Shown piece by piece: positions 22,424-33,683 of a stretch of 64,000 bases of DNA. The translations under genes and the position numbers were made by a program. Below the pieces are notes generated by a model, which was not told the origin of the DNA, made no database searches, and was given only the letters and a program-made list of their open reading frames with translations. This DNA comes from Coriolopsis trogii (Eukaryota > Basidiomycota > Agaricomycetes > Polyporales > Polyporaceae), in contig JAHYIO010000028.1 of the NCBI GenBank assembly GCA_020543525.1, positions 1,364,001-1,428,000 on the forward strand. The letters run 5' to 3'. The first letter of the stretch is position 1. Each line of letters starts with the position of its first letter.

Positions 22424-24602
22424 GTTGTTGTTTACACAGCAGATAGCACATGCCAGTCAGGCATACCGGATGCTACCTCTAAGATGGCCTCGATAGACAG
22501 CTAGTAGTGTAAATTCCTAGAGAGCTCAAGATGGTCTTGGTTTCAAGGACAAAGAGAAGACCAAGGAGGTGGCAGAGGATGACAACATACCCAACAAGCC
22601 GTTCTCATTGGGAGCAATGTCTGCTTTGAGAGAGATTCCGGTGTTGAAGGGGGCATAGACATCAATGAGCCAGTCAGCACTGAGTGGTTGTATGCATGTG
22701 ATGATGTAGGATTTGGGCATATTGATGACATGAAATTGAATGTGGTTTGGGATAGGTCCAGTAGGCCTTCTCAGAGGATTGCTGAAATCAGGGGGCAGGG
22801 CTCATAACGTGTATGCTGATACTGGAATGTCAGTCCCTTACTTGTGATAACAGTGGAACACATAAGATTGAGTACCTAACACTGTAATATCAGTTTTGTG
22901 TCAGAGCGGTATATAAGTACTTGAGTACATGCAGGGGTGTGAGTGATCAACTGACCCTCACTCGAGATGATGGTGGAACGAGTGAGGGTTGGGCATGTGA
23001 CGTTTAGCATATGTATGTTGGTCCAGGTGACACTGCAAAGGAACGTAACCTCTAGGAACTTACAAAATGCGGAGAGTTGTTCATCCATGGGAATGTCACA
23101 GTTGCACCAGCATATATGCGCGCTGGGAATGGGTATATTGCCAATTGAAGCATGTAAAACTCACTTTTCAAACGTGCAAAGGCAGGTAGTCAGTAGCTCC
23201 GTGCATTTGTTGCGGTGATATTCAATTGTTGCTGACAGGCATAGTTCAATGAGTGATTGCGAGCGGACAATTCAGCGACAGCAGGAGCCATCATGTAGTC
23301 ATTGGTAGTGGGGGTAAGCTGAGGGCTCTATAAGAGTGAGAGTCGCTGGTTTTAGTAGCCCCATAGGCGTTGGCTAGCACACAATCATGGGAATTGCCCT
23401 CTGACCTGCACCCTGGCACTCGGTGCTGATATTTGGGGCTTACATGTCTTGTGTGGCAAGTATGTTGACGTCTGGGTAAGGCTTAGGCATAGATCTACCT
23501 GTAGTGATCAGAATATCTAGATCTGTAGCAGGTATAGAGGTATGAAACCTATCACCTACAGGTGGATCTGAGCCTATGCTGCACGAATTCACATCGATAC
23601 CATGTGTACTTATTTGTACCTACAGTAGTACAGCTGGACTAACTCTGGGAGCATGGAGTATGGCAACAGGGAGGATCTCCTGTGCTTGGCAAGAGATCAC
23701 AGACAGGAGAGATGGGAGAGTATGATAACTAAAAGAGAGACGGCCAGGATGTGGGATGAAGGAGAGTGGAGCTCAATGCAGCAAGAGAACAGCCGAGTCC
23801 CTTTGAGGACAGCTTTGTGCTCGCCGTGCTTGTTGCCATGGCCTCGCCATCGTGGCCCTCCATGCCCTTGCCGTCCTGGCTCTCTCGGTTCTCCTCACTG
23901 TGCTTGCTCCGTTCACCACCTGCGCCCCAGCACTATTCGCCCTGTTCACTGGCCTTGCCCTCCTCCTTTGTGGCCACCCTTGCAGTCTCCTCCGGGTGCT
24001 GCATTTGTAATGATCTTTGAATCCGTCTTGGGTAGAGGAATTGCGGTCAATCATTGAGGCCTTTGGGAGGGGGCACAGTGCGCTGAGTGTGGAGTATTTT
24101 CAAGCCAGGGCAAAGAGCGGGCAATGCTATATGACAGAGTGAGAGGGAGATCTCCTCATAGAACATACATAGCTAAGTACACTAATCCTCAACTTCAACT
24201 TCCCTGACTCGTCATTGTTGTCTATCACAATGACAGGCGACTTTTGCAATGAGAGGTTGGTAGAGGACGTTGCGTGGGACCTCAACCATAAGCAATTTCT
24301 CATCTGTGAACATCAACTGTGTGGCAATTGCTACGCATTTGTCAATGCCCAAGACGCACCATTTGTTAAACCAATGGACAAAACCGCAGAACTCATTCAA
24401 GATCAGTTAACTAATCCACCAGCAGAGCCAGTATGTGACACATTACATCCACCTCTGTGAGGTGCAGTATAATGGGCAATACTCAACGCCGTGTGTGGCC
24501 GTCCTTGTTCATCCAGTCGATACGCTGTACTAGACACTGATATTACTTATGAGAACAACTGTTTGGGCCAGTACTTTTGGCAAATAGCAACAAAAATCAG
24601 TA
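22424..24602. other. mixed spacer, no recognised gene
   Basis: Near-neutral GC content. Open frames at 23,653-24,057 and 24,215-24,460 lack recognisable domains. The first is rich in Pro/Leu/Cys from a C-rich patch and is probably chance. No LTR matching the chromovirus that follows was found here, so that element's left junction lies somewhere in this stretch. Confidence 0.4.
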
Positions 24603-24664
24603 GTGGCAGTGGAGCCACCACCACCTGCATTAGTTGATGCTCTGTTCATGACAACCATATTGCA

Positions 24665-24880
24665 ATGCCCGAGCTACAACATCCTATTTCCCTTTACAAC
24701 ATTGATCAAACCCTTAACCGCACAGGAACCATCTCCAAGGCCGCCATCCTGGACCTGCGGGTTGGCACACACCGAGAAAAGGTAGTACTTGTGGTGATGG
24801 ACATTGGGGAAGAGGATGTCATTATTGGCCTCGACTGGGCCAAAGCAGAAGGTTCGGAAGGTAGGCACAATACGGGCAAT
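24665..24880 (+). pseudogene. protease relic of chromovirus B
   Basis: AAILDLRVGTHREKVVLVVMDIGEEDVIIGLDWAKAE fits the C-terminal half of a Gypsy retropepsin (LG..W motif as IGLDWAK). The catalytic DSG triad is not seen. Immediately downstream the frame jumps to RNase H, marking the RT deletion. Confidence 0.7.
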
Positions 24881-24919
24881 GCTCATGGCTGACAAGGGCG
24901 ACAACACCCCCACACTGAC

Positions 24920-25290
24920 ATGGGATGGCTCAGAGGACAGTCCATGTCCGATGCAAAGCGCAACTATGAGATCTATGACAAGGAGATGCTAGCAATCATT
25001 CGCGCTCTTCAAGCATGGCAACACTATCTGGAGGGCCTGCTCAAGACATTTGAAATCCAGTCGGACCACAAGAACCTCGAGTGCTGGAAATGCGCGCAAC
25101 ATCTGACTCGTTGACAGGCAAGATGGGCACTCTATTTGTCCCGTTTGAACCTCATCATCTCACATAAGCCAGGGACCTTTAATGATCGCGCGGATGCTCT
25201 TTCACGCCGCCCAGATCACCAGGTCGACGATGCAGATGACAACCTCAAGCAGGTGGTACTACGCCCCAAGCAGTTCTGCATTCTGGCCGC
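24920..25290 (+). pseudogene. RNase H relic of chromovirus B
   Basis: Translation gives AKRNYEIYDKEMLAIIRALQAWQHYLEG and FEIQSDHKNLE, then after a stop [33 protein letters not shown], a textbook Gypsy RNase H C-terminal half with the final N.ADALSR motif. The stop at about 25,112 is a single disruption. Confidence 0.85.
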
Positions 25291-25499
25291 ATGATGCGGG
25301 CATACCACTATCGTAGCTGACAAGTCACTACTCCACACCAAATCCGTGCCTGTCCTGCCAAGGACAAACAGGTGCTTGAAGCCCTCAAGACGGTCGAGAA
25401 GTTGGGCCCCACAGGCCTGCGACGTGGCCTTGTCGACTGGAACGTCAAAGCAGGCCTGCTGCTGTATTGCGGCAAGGTCTATGTGCCAAAGGATGCTTC

Positions 25500-26110
25500 A
25501 AGCGGAGATTGTCGTCACCTGTGATTACATTGTCGGCCTTCTATTGATCGACAGCTTCAACGCAATCCAGGTTATGGTCGGCAAGCTCGCTCATTTGGTA
25601 CCCTGCAATGAGGAAATTGATGCAGGAGGGGCAGCCGACATCTTCATTTGCAAATACTTCAGGCATCACGGCTTACCACGGAAGATCATCTCCGACCGAG
25701 GACCTCAGTTCGCATTGGAACTCTTTTGCGGCATCCTCAAGGGACTGGGCATCAAGAGCGGGATGTCAACTGCCTATCACCCTCAGACTGATGGTCAGAC
25801 AAAGCAACTGAACCAGGAGATCGAGGCATACCTCTGTGCTTTTTGCAGCCAGAGGAGGGAAGACTGGGTTAGATGGCTGCCCATTGCGGAGTTTGCACTC
25901 AACTCCCGGGTCCACTCAGCAACAGGCTACTCACCATTCTTTCTGACGCAAGGATATCAACCTCAGTTCCACGTTCCGGCCAACCCAGTCACTCATGTGG
26001 TGGACGCTGATACAAAGCTGCAGCAACTTGCCAATGCCCATGAAGACACCACAGCCATGCTCCGACTTGCAGCGGAACACATGAAGCAGTATCACGACAT
26101 GCACATATAA
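25500..26110 (+). pseudogene. integrase core relic of chromovirus B
   Basis: An open stretch encodes LLIDSFNAIQVMV (start of the rve core), FICKYFRHHGLPRKIISDRGPQFALELF (second Asp), STAYHPQTDGQTKQLNQEIEAYL (catalytic Glu) and WLPIAEFALNSRVHSATGYSPFFLTQGY. All landmarks of a Gypsy integrase core are present. The upstream HHCC zinc finger is degraded, and the frame breaks before the C-terminal domain. Confidence 0.85.
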
Positions 26111-26261
26111 CAACACCCACCTTCTGCAAAGGCCAAAAGGTGTGGCTTGACACCTGCACATTGTGCGCATTCCCAGGAAACTCGCTGACAAGTTTGCGGG
26201 ACCATACCCGGTTGTGAAACAAGTCAGCGACCTCGCCTACAAACTCTAACTCCCTCACACT

Positions 26262-26560
26262 ATGACGATCCACCTGGTCTTCCATGTATCCCTTCTCCAT
26301 GCCCACCAACCCAGCACTATACGAGGTCGCAAACCACCAGAACCAGTGCCCATTGAGGTCGATGGCGAAGAGGAATATGAGGTTGCGGAGATTCAGAACT
26401 CAAGGTACTATAGTCGCTGGCACAAGCTGCAGTACCTCGTTCGCTGGAAAGGGTATGGACCTGAGCACGACTCATGGGAGGCTGCAGCAGATCTTGAACA
26501 TGCTGCAGATCTCATCCAAGACTTTCATACACACACGATTCCCTGCAGCACCAGGCCTAC
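26262..26560 (+). pseudogene. chromodomain of chromovirus B
   Basis: After HLVFHVSLLHAH the frame reads EEEYEVAEIQNSRYYSRWHKLQYLVRWKGYGPEHDSWEAAADL, a well-preserved chromodomain with the aromatic residues Y, W and Y/W of the methyl-lysine cage. In chromoviruses this domain sits at the integrase C terminus and directs insertion to heterochromatin marked by H3K9 methylation (family knowledge). Confidence 0.85.
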
Positions 26561-26621
26561 ACAACCTGTATGTACCACCACAACATCACTCGTGAGGATA
26601 CAAACATTCAGAGAGGGGTAC

Positions 26622-26950
26622 TGTTATGCACCTCTCATTTCCATTGTCTTTGTGTTTGCGCTTCTACTATTGTTCCAGCATCTCATGTGTGCCTGTGACC
26701 TATTGTCCCTAGCGCTTATTGTGCTTTGTATATAAGTAGTAGACACTCGCCACCTGGAGACTTCAATTTAGACCTCTTGTCTCCAGGTGAGCCTTGCTGT
26801 ATTTTCGTTCACTTACATTCTCTCAATACAACTTGTCTCCAGCCCTGTGTGTCAAGCCTTGCTCCACTCTTGCTACACAAGACTTGTACTCTCACCCTCG
26901 CTTGACGTCTCAGTCTCCTTCCACGTCTTGCTTGACCACAGGTCGCGACA
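26622..26950 (+). mobile_element. 3' LTR of chromovirus B (family A LTR reference copy)
   Basis: The 329-bp LTR begins TGTTATGCACCTC directly after the polypurine tract and ends CTTGACCACAGGTCGCGACA. It carries a TTTGTATATAAGTAG box and the inverted pair CACCTGGAGACTT / TCTCCAGGTGAG. It has the most intact CpGs of the family A copies and identifies all other family A LTRs in the window as chromovirus LTRs. Confidence 0.9.
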
Positions 26951-27043
26951 GCCCTTACTCTGAACCTCCCAATGGCTATATATGCAGTTCAACTGTCTTT
27001 GTAACATTGTAACATTGAGAGTTCAGCCTAATTTTGATACTAC

Positions 27044-27705
27044 TTGAAAACTCTGAAGGTTGATGCTCTGCCTTAAGAGGTTCCGGGTGTCCCATTCCAA
27101 GCGTTCAGTTTTGCTTACATCATGACATGCATCAGGCAAAAAACCAGACTGTGAAAGGTGAGTTTTCTTCCTATGCAGTCTTGCCTTTCACAAGAGTTCA
27201 ATACCCCTATTCCAAGAAGGGATATCAATGCCTTTTTATACATTTTTATAGAGTCTTGGGAAAGGAAAGCCTTTCTCACCAAGGGAAAAATATACATTGT
27301 AGTGAAAGGCTTAAGAAAGGCCTCCTTTCACACCGCTTTGTAAGTAAATGCTCAATAAAGATATACTATCCAGCTGTAGGAGATAATTCTCATATCTACA
27401 GGAAAGACTGCATGGGAAAATAACTTGCCTTTTGTGGCCTGGTTTTTTTGCCCCATGCATGTTGTGTGTAGTGCTCTGAAACTCTGAAGGCAGAGTGTCA
27501 TCCATCAGAGTTTCTGAGTGTCCCATTCTGAGTGTTCAGCCTGATTTTTGCAGAGGTTTTACAGGTCCCATTCCATGCCAACTTTTGGCCGCTCTGAAAC
27601 TCTGAAGGCAGACACATCCTCCTTCAGAGTTTCCAAGTGTCCTGTTCCATGCATTTTTGCTTATCTTTTGGTGGTCTGAAGCTTTGAAAGTCAACATTGT
27701 GACTA
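27044..27705. repeat. cluster of hairpin-forming CTCTGAA repeats
   Basis: A ~70-80-bp unit recurs at about 27,046, 27,475, 27,594 and (weakly) 27,663. Each has CTCTGAAACTCTGAAGG, a spacer, CTTCAGAGTTTC, then GTGTCCCATTCCA or a variant. In the copy near 27,595-27,632 GAAACTCTGAAGG and CCTTCAGAGTTTC are a perfect 13-bp inverted repeat, so each unit can fold back. A separate TIR element (27,125-27,462) sits between the first and second unit. No coding function is visible. Confidence 0.7.
27125..27462. mobile_element. TIR element (MITE-like), ~338 bp
   Basis: Left end ACATGCATCAGGCAAAAAACC and right end (reverse complement) ACATGCATGGGGCAAAAAAACC begin an imperfect inverted repeat of about 60 bp. 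It continues inward through AAAGG...AGTT...TTCC.ATGCAGTCTT. The interior has further GTGAAAGG/CCTTTCAC inverted motifs and no transposase. The flanking duplication is unclear. It lies inside the hairpin-repeat cluster. Confidence 0.7.
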
Positions 27706-27867
27706 GGCACCATGACAATGGGTGCCATTCACCCTATGATCTGCTGGATATTGCACTATGATGCTGATGTTTTGCGGAAACCAGGATTGAGGTCAATCCC
27801 TCAGGGTACATGGAGATTTATAGTCTTTGTAATGCTGCATTACTGTGTGAAATATACAGAGTACATA

Positions 27868-29079
27868 TGATAGGGATGTGCCGGACCGGATGGTGGATGT
27901 CCGGGACCAGCGGGGTTGAGAACTTTGGCAATGCTATTAGCAACACCCTGAGGAAATTGCCTGGTGTCCTCAATTTATGGATGAGGGACTGACAGAGGTC
28001 AGGGTCAGAGATTGGAGATTGGAGACAAGCAGATATTGAGTACGAGGTCAGACTTAAGTCCAATGTCAAGAGAGCAAGTTCAGAGTTGAGCAGTATTCTG
28101 GGAAGCCCAGAATTTGGAGGATGGACTTGGCATCACAGGTAAAAGGAGAACACTGGATTATGTAAGTAGTAACAAGATATCCGAACTGATGTACAACAGT
28201 ATTACAGCCAGACTTATATAGTACTAGATCTAACCAAGCCATCACAGAGTTGATGTGTTAAGACTGTGCTGACTCCAAAGTCCGAGGGCCGGGATCGGTG
28301 GAAATGCGACTGGAGGCACGAGCGTCTGATGGTGTTCGGAGTTCGGCGGGGTGAGGACTTTGGCGAAGCTATTGGCAATGTCCTGAGTACATGCCGGTGT
28401 CCTCGACTTGCAAGAGGAGGCGGAAACATGGAGACCGAGAGGAGCAGAAGTATGAAGTCCGACTTTGAGTCAGACAATGAGAGGACAAGGTAGAAGGATG
28501 AGCAATGTTCTAAGTGATGACCGGAGTTCGGAGTCCAGCGGTCGGAGTCAGAGGTCAGACGTGGATTTAGAGAAGAGCACATAGAATTCAGAGGGTAACG
28601 AGATATCCGAACTGAGGTACAAGTCTTCTGCTACCGAACCTTATATAGTCGGAACTCCGGCCAAGGTCTTGGCATAATCGGCATAAGTAGACCAGGAGTC
28701 CAATCGGGAATCGGAGTAGATCAAAGTCCATTGTTTGTTACCTGATTGGACTGATTGGAGTATAGTAACAATCATAAATGCAATGGGACCTATCAAAAAG
28801 AGATGGGACTAAGATATTAGACATAAAAGGTTAGCACAGTTGGATATCGGGGTTCAGGGTTCGGGGTTCAGGTCCAATCGGTATGGGACCTAACATGATG
28901 TAGCTCCGATAGGGTACAGATGGGGATCAAGACTGTGATGTCCGTTGCGTGATATACTGATGGTAATATTGTGATGGAACTGTGTATCACTGATAAAATC
29001 AAAGTACCATGATGTGCAGAGGAAGGATATGCTGATTGGGGTTCAGGGTAATATGGCTGAAAAGGCATGTGATTTAACA
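27868..29079 (+). mobile_element. old family B-type LTR split by a younger LTR
   Basis: The outer LTR starts TGATAGGGATGTGCCGG and ends GTGATTTAACA. It is flanked by perfect 5-bp duplications acata (27,863-27,867 and 29,080-29,084). Within it lies the 640-bp family B LTR at 28,256-28,895. Subtracting that and its duplicated 5 bp leaves a ~567-bp solo LTR related to but clearly older than family B. Confidence 0.85.
28256..28895 (+). mobile_element. solo LTR, family B, nested
   Basis: Starts TGTTAAGACTGTGCTGACTCC and ends GGGACCTAACA, with the CTTATATAGTCGG promoter-like box near 28,640. Flanks tgatg (28,251-28,255 and 28,896-28,900) are a perfect target duplication. It is longer than the 10,827 copy by a block starting GGCGGGGTGAGGACTTTGG, and retains more CpG. 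A short TTCGGGGTTCAGG-type repeat lies near its 3' end. Confidence 0.92.
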
Positions 29080-29084
29080 ACATA

Positions 29085-30682
29085 GTACTGCATTTTAGAA
29101 TCTATGAGGGATTTATATATTCATTTATTATAACTAAAACTCCCAAGTGGCTAACCTAATAGTCTGCCAAGTGTATAGCAATCACCCTACTGAACAATTG
29201 AAGCAACTTTCAAGATAGCACGAATAGTTGAATTTTGAAAGGCTAGTCTTATTCTCGGAATTGTTTCCTTATAAGTATCATAGAGTTGAGAGTTAGAGCA
29301 GTATCATAAAAGAATGGGCTGTGAGGGTGTCTAGCCACATGTATAGCATGTGGAAAAACCATGTGGCTGCCATGTGGGTGGCTGAGCCTGCAAGGCCCTA
29401 AGGGTGTGCTGAGCTTGTGAGGCACTGGAGAGGGTCCATATTACTGAGCCTGCAAGGTCCCCCAATGTCACTCTTAGTGTTGACAATATAGATCAAGTGC
29501 AAAAATAAGAATAGAGTAGCCTTCCCATGACTGTCTGACAATAGCTCTGCAAAATCCCAGCATGACAGCAGACCCAGGCTGCCAGTGTGAGAGACTTTCT
29601 GTCAAAAACACCAGCCTGAAAACATGCACAAGGGGAGCCCCTACAAGAACACAATATAGTGGACATCTGTTTTCACGCCTCAGCGGTGCAGGGACCATAG
29701 ACGCCCTAACAGCACAGCTTTTGTACCTTATGGAAGAAGACCCGGTCATAACAAGTAAGACTTACTTATGCTCTGCTTATTACATCAATTGCTAATCTAT
29801 TGGTGATAACAATGCTATTAATAGCCTCTCCCTATCACTATCAACCCACAATCATAAGCCTGGATCTTGACACTTGATAGCATCTATCAAATGTTAGCTT
29901 ACTTTGTCTAATGACCGCATTATGACCACTTCAATACTGATCTATTGATATTACAGCACATATCATCCAGCCCCAAACTCAACAACTGCTATCACACCAA
30001 GTTCAATCCCCTTGGTGAACACTATAGATATAAGTAATATCTATATCTTTGCTTATTGTGCTTCAATTAATCCAACAAAATCAGCAGTTACCACACATAT
30101 CCATATCAATCTCAACATCAACTCAATCAAGCCATACTTTTATGTTTGTTACCTTTATATAGTATATAAATATTGCAATCTAACAGTCTAAATTAGCCCT
30201 TTCCCTGCCCACCCTGGCAATCAATCAACCCCTCTATTTAAAACAAAATGTAAGTACACTTTCAACTCTAACTTAACATATGCATTGACACTAAGCAATT
30301 TCCACATTTTCAGTTTGCAATCAGAATGATAGGTATCCACAATATTATGACTAATTGCACCAATGCTGATGTCAAGACAGTAACACATCAAATACTACCA
30401 TGCAATCAGACAGTGCTTCAGCAAGTTATGTGAGCTCTGATTGGCTGTATGTGATATATATCTAACTTAGAAAATGAATACTAACAATTACACAGATGTA
30501 CACCCAATTATAAGAGAGCTGCAAAATGCAATGCAGAATGTGTACAGTGTTTGCAAATGACCTCTCCTAAGCAGCGGTGTAAGAGACATAAAGAGCTGTT
30601 AACACTACCACATCAGCCTAACTTTGAGAACCCATCGGTACAAAGTAGTTTCCATCATTAAAATTATGGCAATAGATTCCAA
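29085..30682. other. AT-rich DNA, probable Helitron 5' region
   Basis: Very AT-rich with no coding similarity. Notable are the inverted repeat AGCCACATG / CATGTGGCT near 29,332-29,370 and the direct repeat GAGCCTGCAAGG at about 29,386 and 29,437. The Helitron's 5' TC end should lie here but could not be placed. Confidence 0.4.
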
Positions 30683-30831
30683 TTGCAACCCCCTTTTAAT
30701 CCTTCAGAGAATCAGCATGATGCTCAGATATATGGCAACTTTATTGGGCATGGTAATATGAATGAACCTCAACTATTTATGAAAAATGATCATTATGGTC
30801 AACATCCATATAATCAGCCAATGGCTGGACT

Positions 30832-31161
30832 TGTCGCGACCTGTGGTCAAGCGAGACGTGGAAGGAGACTAAGATGTTGAGTGAGGGTGAGAGTATGAGT
30901 CTTGTGCAGTGAGAGTGGAGCAAGGCTTGACACACAGGGCTGGAGACAAGATGTATTGAGAGAATATAAGTAAACGAAAATACAGCAAGGCTCACCTGGA
31001 GACAAGAGGTCAAAACTGAAGTCTCCAGGTGGCGAGCGTCTACTACTTATATACGGAGAACAATAAGCACTAGGCACAATAGGTCACAGGCGCACACGAG
31101 AGCGCTAGAATAGTAGTGGAAGCGCAGACAAAAGAACAATGGAAATGAGGGGTTCATGACA
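30832..31161 (-). mobile_element. solo LTR, family A, inside the Helitron
   Basis: This 330-bp minus-oriented LTR starts TGTCGCGACCTGTGGTCAAG and ends GGGGTTCATGACA, close to the chromovirus B LTR in reverse. Flanks ggact (30,827-30,831 and 31,162-31,166) are a perfect target duplication. The Helitron frame (...QPMAG before, LLCIEGSMTARDYA after) reads across the insertion, so it is younger than the Helitron. Confidence 0.92.
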
Positions 31162-33644
31162 GGACTATTATGTATTGAAGGTTCAATGACTGCAAGAGAT
31201 TATGCTACAGAACTTGAGGCTAATCTCAATAGATGGCATTTAGAACAAGTGCAAGCACACCTTGCTGAACGTCACAAGGATCGTAGAGCAGTAGGACAAA
31301 TTGAGCATAATAATGACCACTCTCCTACTAATAATGGTCAGAATCAGAATCATAGGTCAGAAGAGTATCGTAATAGAGGAATAAATTGATATGCCGCTCA
31401 ACAAATACAACATGAGCAGGAGGAAGCTGAGCAATGTGCAGCAGAGGTTGCTGCAGAAGCTGCTGCTCAATTGCATAGGCAGGAGGACGACCTTATCAGG
31501 AGCCTATACAGTCTCATTATTCAGGAGCAATGAACATTGTATGTCACTATTGTAGTGCTTTGCATTTTCTTAATGAAAAGCTTGCCAATTTGAGAGTTTC
31601 TGATCCTCAGTTCAGTGTCTGCTGCTTTCAGGGTAAAATAAAACTAGACTTTGTCAATCTTCCTCCACAAGCATTGAGAGACTTTCTCAATGAATGGTAT
31701 CCATGCTCTTAGGAATTTCAAGACAACATAAGACACTACAATGCAGCATTTGCCTTTACCTCAACAGCAGCACAGGTTAGTAACCATGTGCTGAACTCTT
31801 CAGGGCCATACTCTTTTGTTATACATGGTGAACTATATCATCAAATGGGTACATTGTTACCACAATATGGACAATCACCAGTATATGCACAACTATATAT
31901 TCATGATCCTCAGACTGCACTTGATGCTCACCAGAACAATAATGGTAACTCACTCAATCAGGGCATTATGAATGATCTGCAAGATATGTTCATGTGAGAG
32001 AATCCCTTGGTACCTCTATATAAACATGCTTAGAGTGAGAAGCCACCAGATGAGCAATCTTAGATAGTAGCATGTATTATATTGCAGGCAACTGATGATG
32101 GTCAATGCTACAATTTACCTACTGCCAATGAGGTAGCAGCTATTATACCTGGCTCAGGGGAGAATGAGAATATTGACCAACATTGTAAGATCATTCTGCA
32201 GCTCAGAGATGGTACACTTCAGCGTGTTAGTTATTTAAACCCTCTATATGCTCCACTTCACTATGTGCTTCTTTTTCCTTGTGGAGAGCAAGGGTGGCAT
32301 ACTAATATACCCTGGACAGTCCATAGATGTTACTCAATGATGCTACTATGCATATGTTCTTTATCCCAGGTATATGCAAGGCAGCAATGAAGTGAGTTAC
32401 CTATTTAGAGCAGGGTGGCTGCTTCAGCAGTATATGGTGGATGCATGAGCTTCAGTTGAATCAAGTAATCAATTCTGGATACGGCGCAATCAGAAACAAA
32501 TCTGTGCTGATCTATATCAAGGACTATTGAATGCTGTCCATGCTGATGACCATGATGATAACTTGGCACAACAGGGTCAGAGAATTATACTTCCATCAAC
32601 ACATCCAGATAGTAGCTGCCATATGTATCAGCTATTTCAGGGCTCAATGGCTATATGCCACAAGTTTTGGATATTTTCCTAACAATGACTGCTAATCCTC
32701 AATGGCCTGAGGTTGAGGAAGCATTACTAGAATTGGCAGATGGAGATCCAAGTCGTAAGCAGCAAGCACAAGATTGTCCTGATATTGTAGCCAGAGTATT
32801 TCACTTGAAGAAGGAGAAGCTACTTAGAGAGATCAAAAAGAAGGGTTTCTTTGGTGCATGTGTTGCAGATGTTTATACTATCAAATTTCAGAAGCATGGA
32901 CTTCCACATATATATATTCTTATCTTTCTATAGGATGAGTAAAAAATCTGAGATATTAGCATGGTAGACAGTATTGTATCAGCACCTGATCCCATTATCA
33001 ATCCTGCACTCTATTCCACACTTACCCAATGTATGCTCCACAGCCCTTGTGGTTCTAAATGTAAGGGAGATGACAGAAAATGCTCAAAGTGATATCCTCA
33101 CAGTGTTTGTGAGGGAACAACTATGGGTGAAAATGGTTATCCAGTATATGCCTGACCTAACAATGGCCATACTTATACAGATTCTCAAGGTAATGTGTTT
33201 ATCAACCAACATGTTGTTCCTCATAATTTATATTTGTCAGCTTGGCTGGACTGTCACATAAATGTTGAGATATGTGCCTCAGTAAAAGCTGTAAAATATA
33301 TCCATAAGTATGTGTACAAAGGTTATGGTAGAGCTACACTGAAAGTTGGAAATCAGAATGTGGATGCAATCAAGCAGTATGTGGATGCACAGTATATAGG
33401 TCCTCCAGAAGCTATGTGGCACTTACAAGAGTGGTCTATGCATGAGAAGCTGCCAGCTGTTCATTGTCTACCAGTATATCTGGAGAATGAGCAAATAGTA
33501 TATTTTGACTCTGAGGATACAGTAGAGGAAGTTCTGAATTGGGAATCTGCCCATAAGACTCCACTAACAGAGTGGTTTGTAGCTAACAGAGATATACTCT
33601 CTGCAAGAAACACACTCTATCAGGATTTCCCTAAACAGTACTAA
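31162..33644 (+). pseudogene. Helitron helicase-like N-terminal and Rep relic
   Basis: Segments in order: CHYCSALHFLNEK (zinc-binding start typical of Helitron proteins), FSVCCFQGKIKL, GPYSFVIHGELYHQMG, YAQLYIHD, and LQLRDGTLQRVSYLNPLYAPLHYVLLFPCGEQGW. The Rep part has FQKHGLPHIYILIFL, where the usual H-x-H metal motif has Tyr at the last His. It also has VKYIHKYVYKGYGRA, where the usual paired catalytic Tyr motif has His at one position. Many stops separate these blocks. The Rep nuclease is therefore inactive on two counts. Confidence 0.8.
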
Positions 33645-33683
33645 TGGAACAGGCAGATTGAAAAGTGGACTATATGGCAAAAA

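Larger units (their letters stand above)
24603..26950 (+). mobile_element. chromovirus B, truncated and RT-deleted, with 3' LTR
   Basis: Plus-strand Gypsy fragments run in order: protease (24,665-24,880), RNase H (24,920-25,290), integrase (25,500-26,110), chromodomain (26,310-26,540), a purine-rich GAGAGGGG tract (26,611-26,618) and the 3' LTR (26,622-26,950). Reverse transcriptase is missing between 24,880 and 24,920. CpG is better preserved than in chromovirus A, so this copy is younger. No 5' LTR was found, and several stops break the frame. Confidence 0.9.

Noticed and set aside
23653..24057. GC-rich plus-strand frame of 134 codons
   Set aside because: Pro/Leu/Cys-rich from a pyrimidine-rich patch, several overlapping frames equally open, no domain or intron logic.
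27127..27423. 98-codon plus frame
   Set aside because: Entirely inside the TIR element and composed of its inverted repeats.
28840..28872. Telomere-like GGGTTCAGGGTTCGGGGTTCAGG
   Set aside because: Lies within the family B LTR and recurs in the 10,827 copy near 11,360, so it is part of the LTR, not an interstitial telomere.
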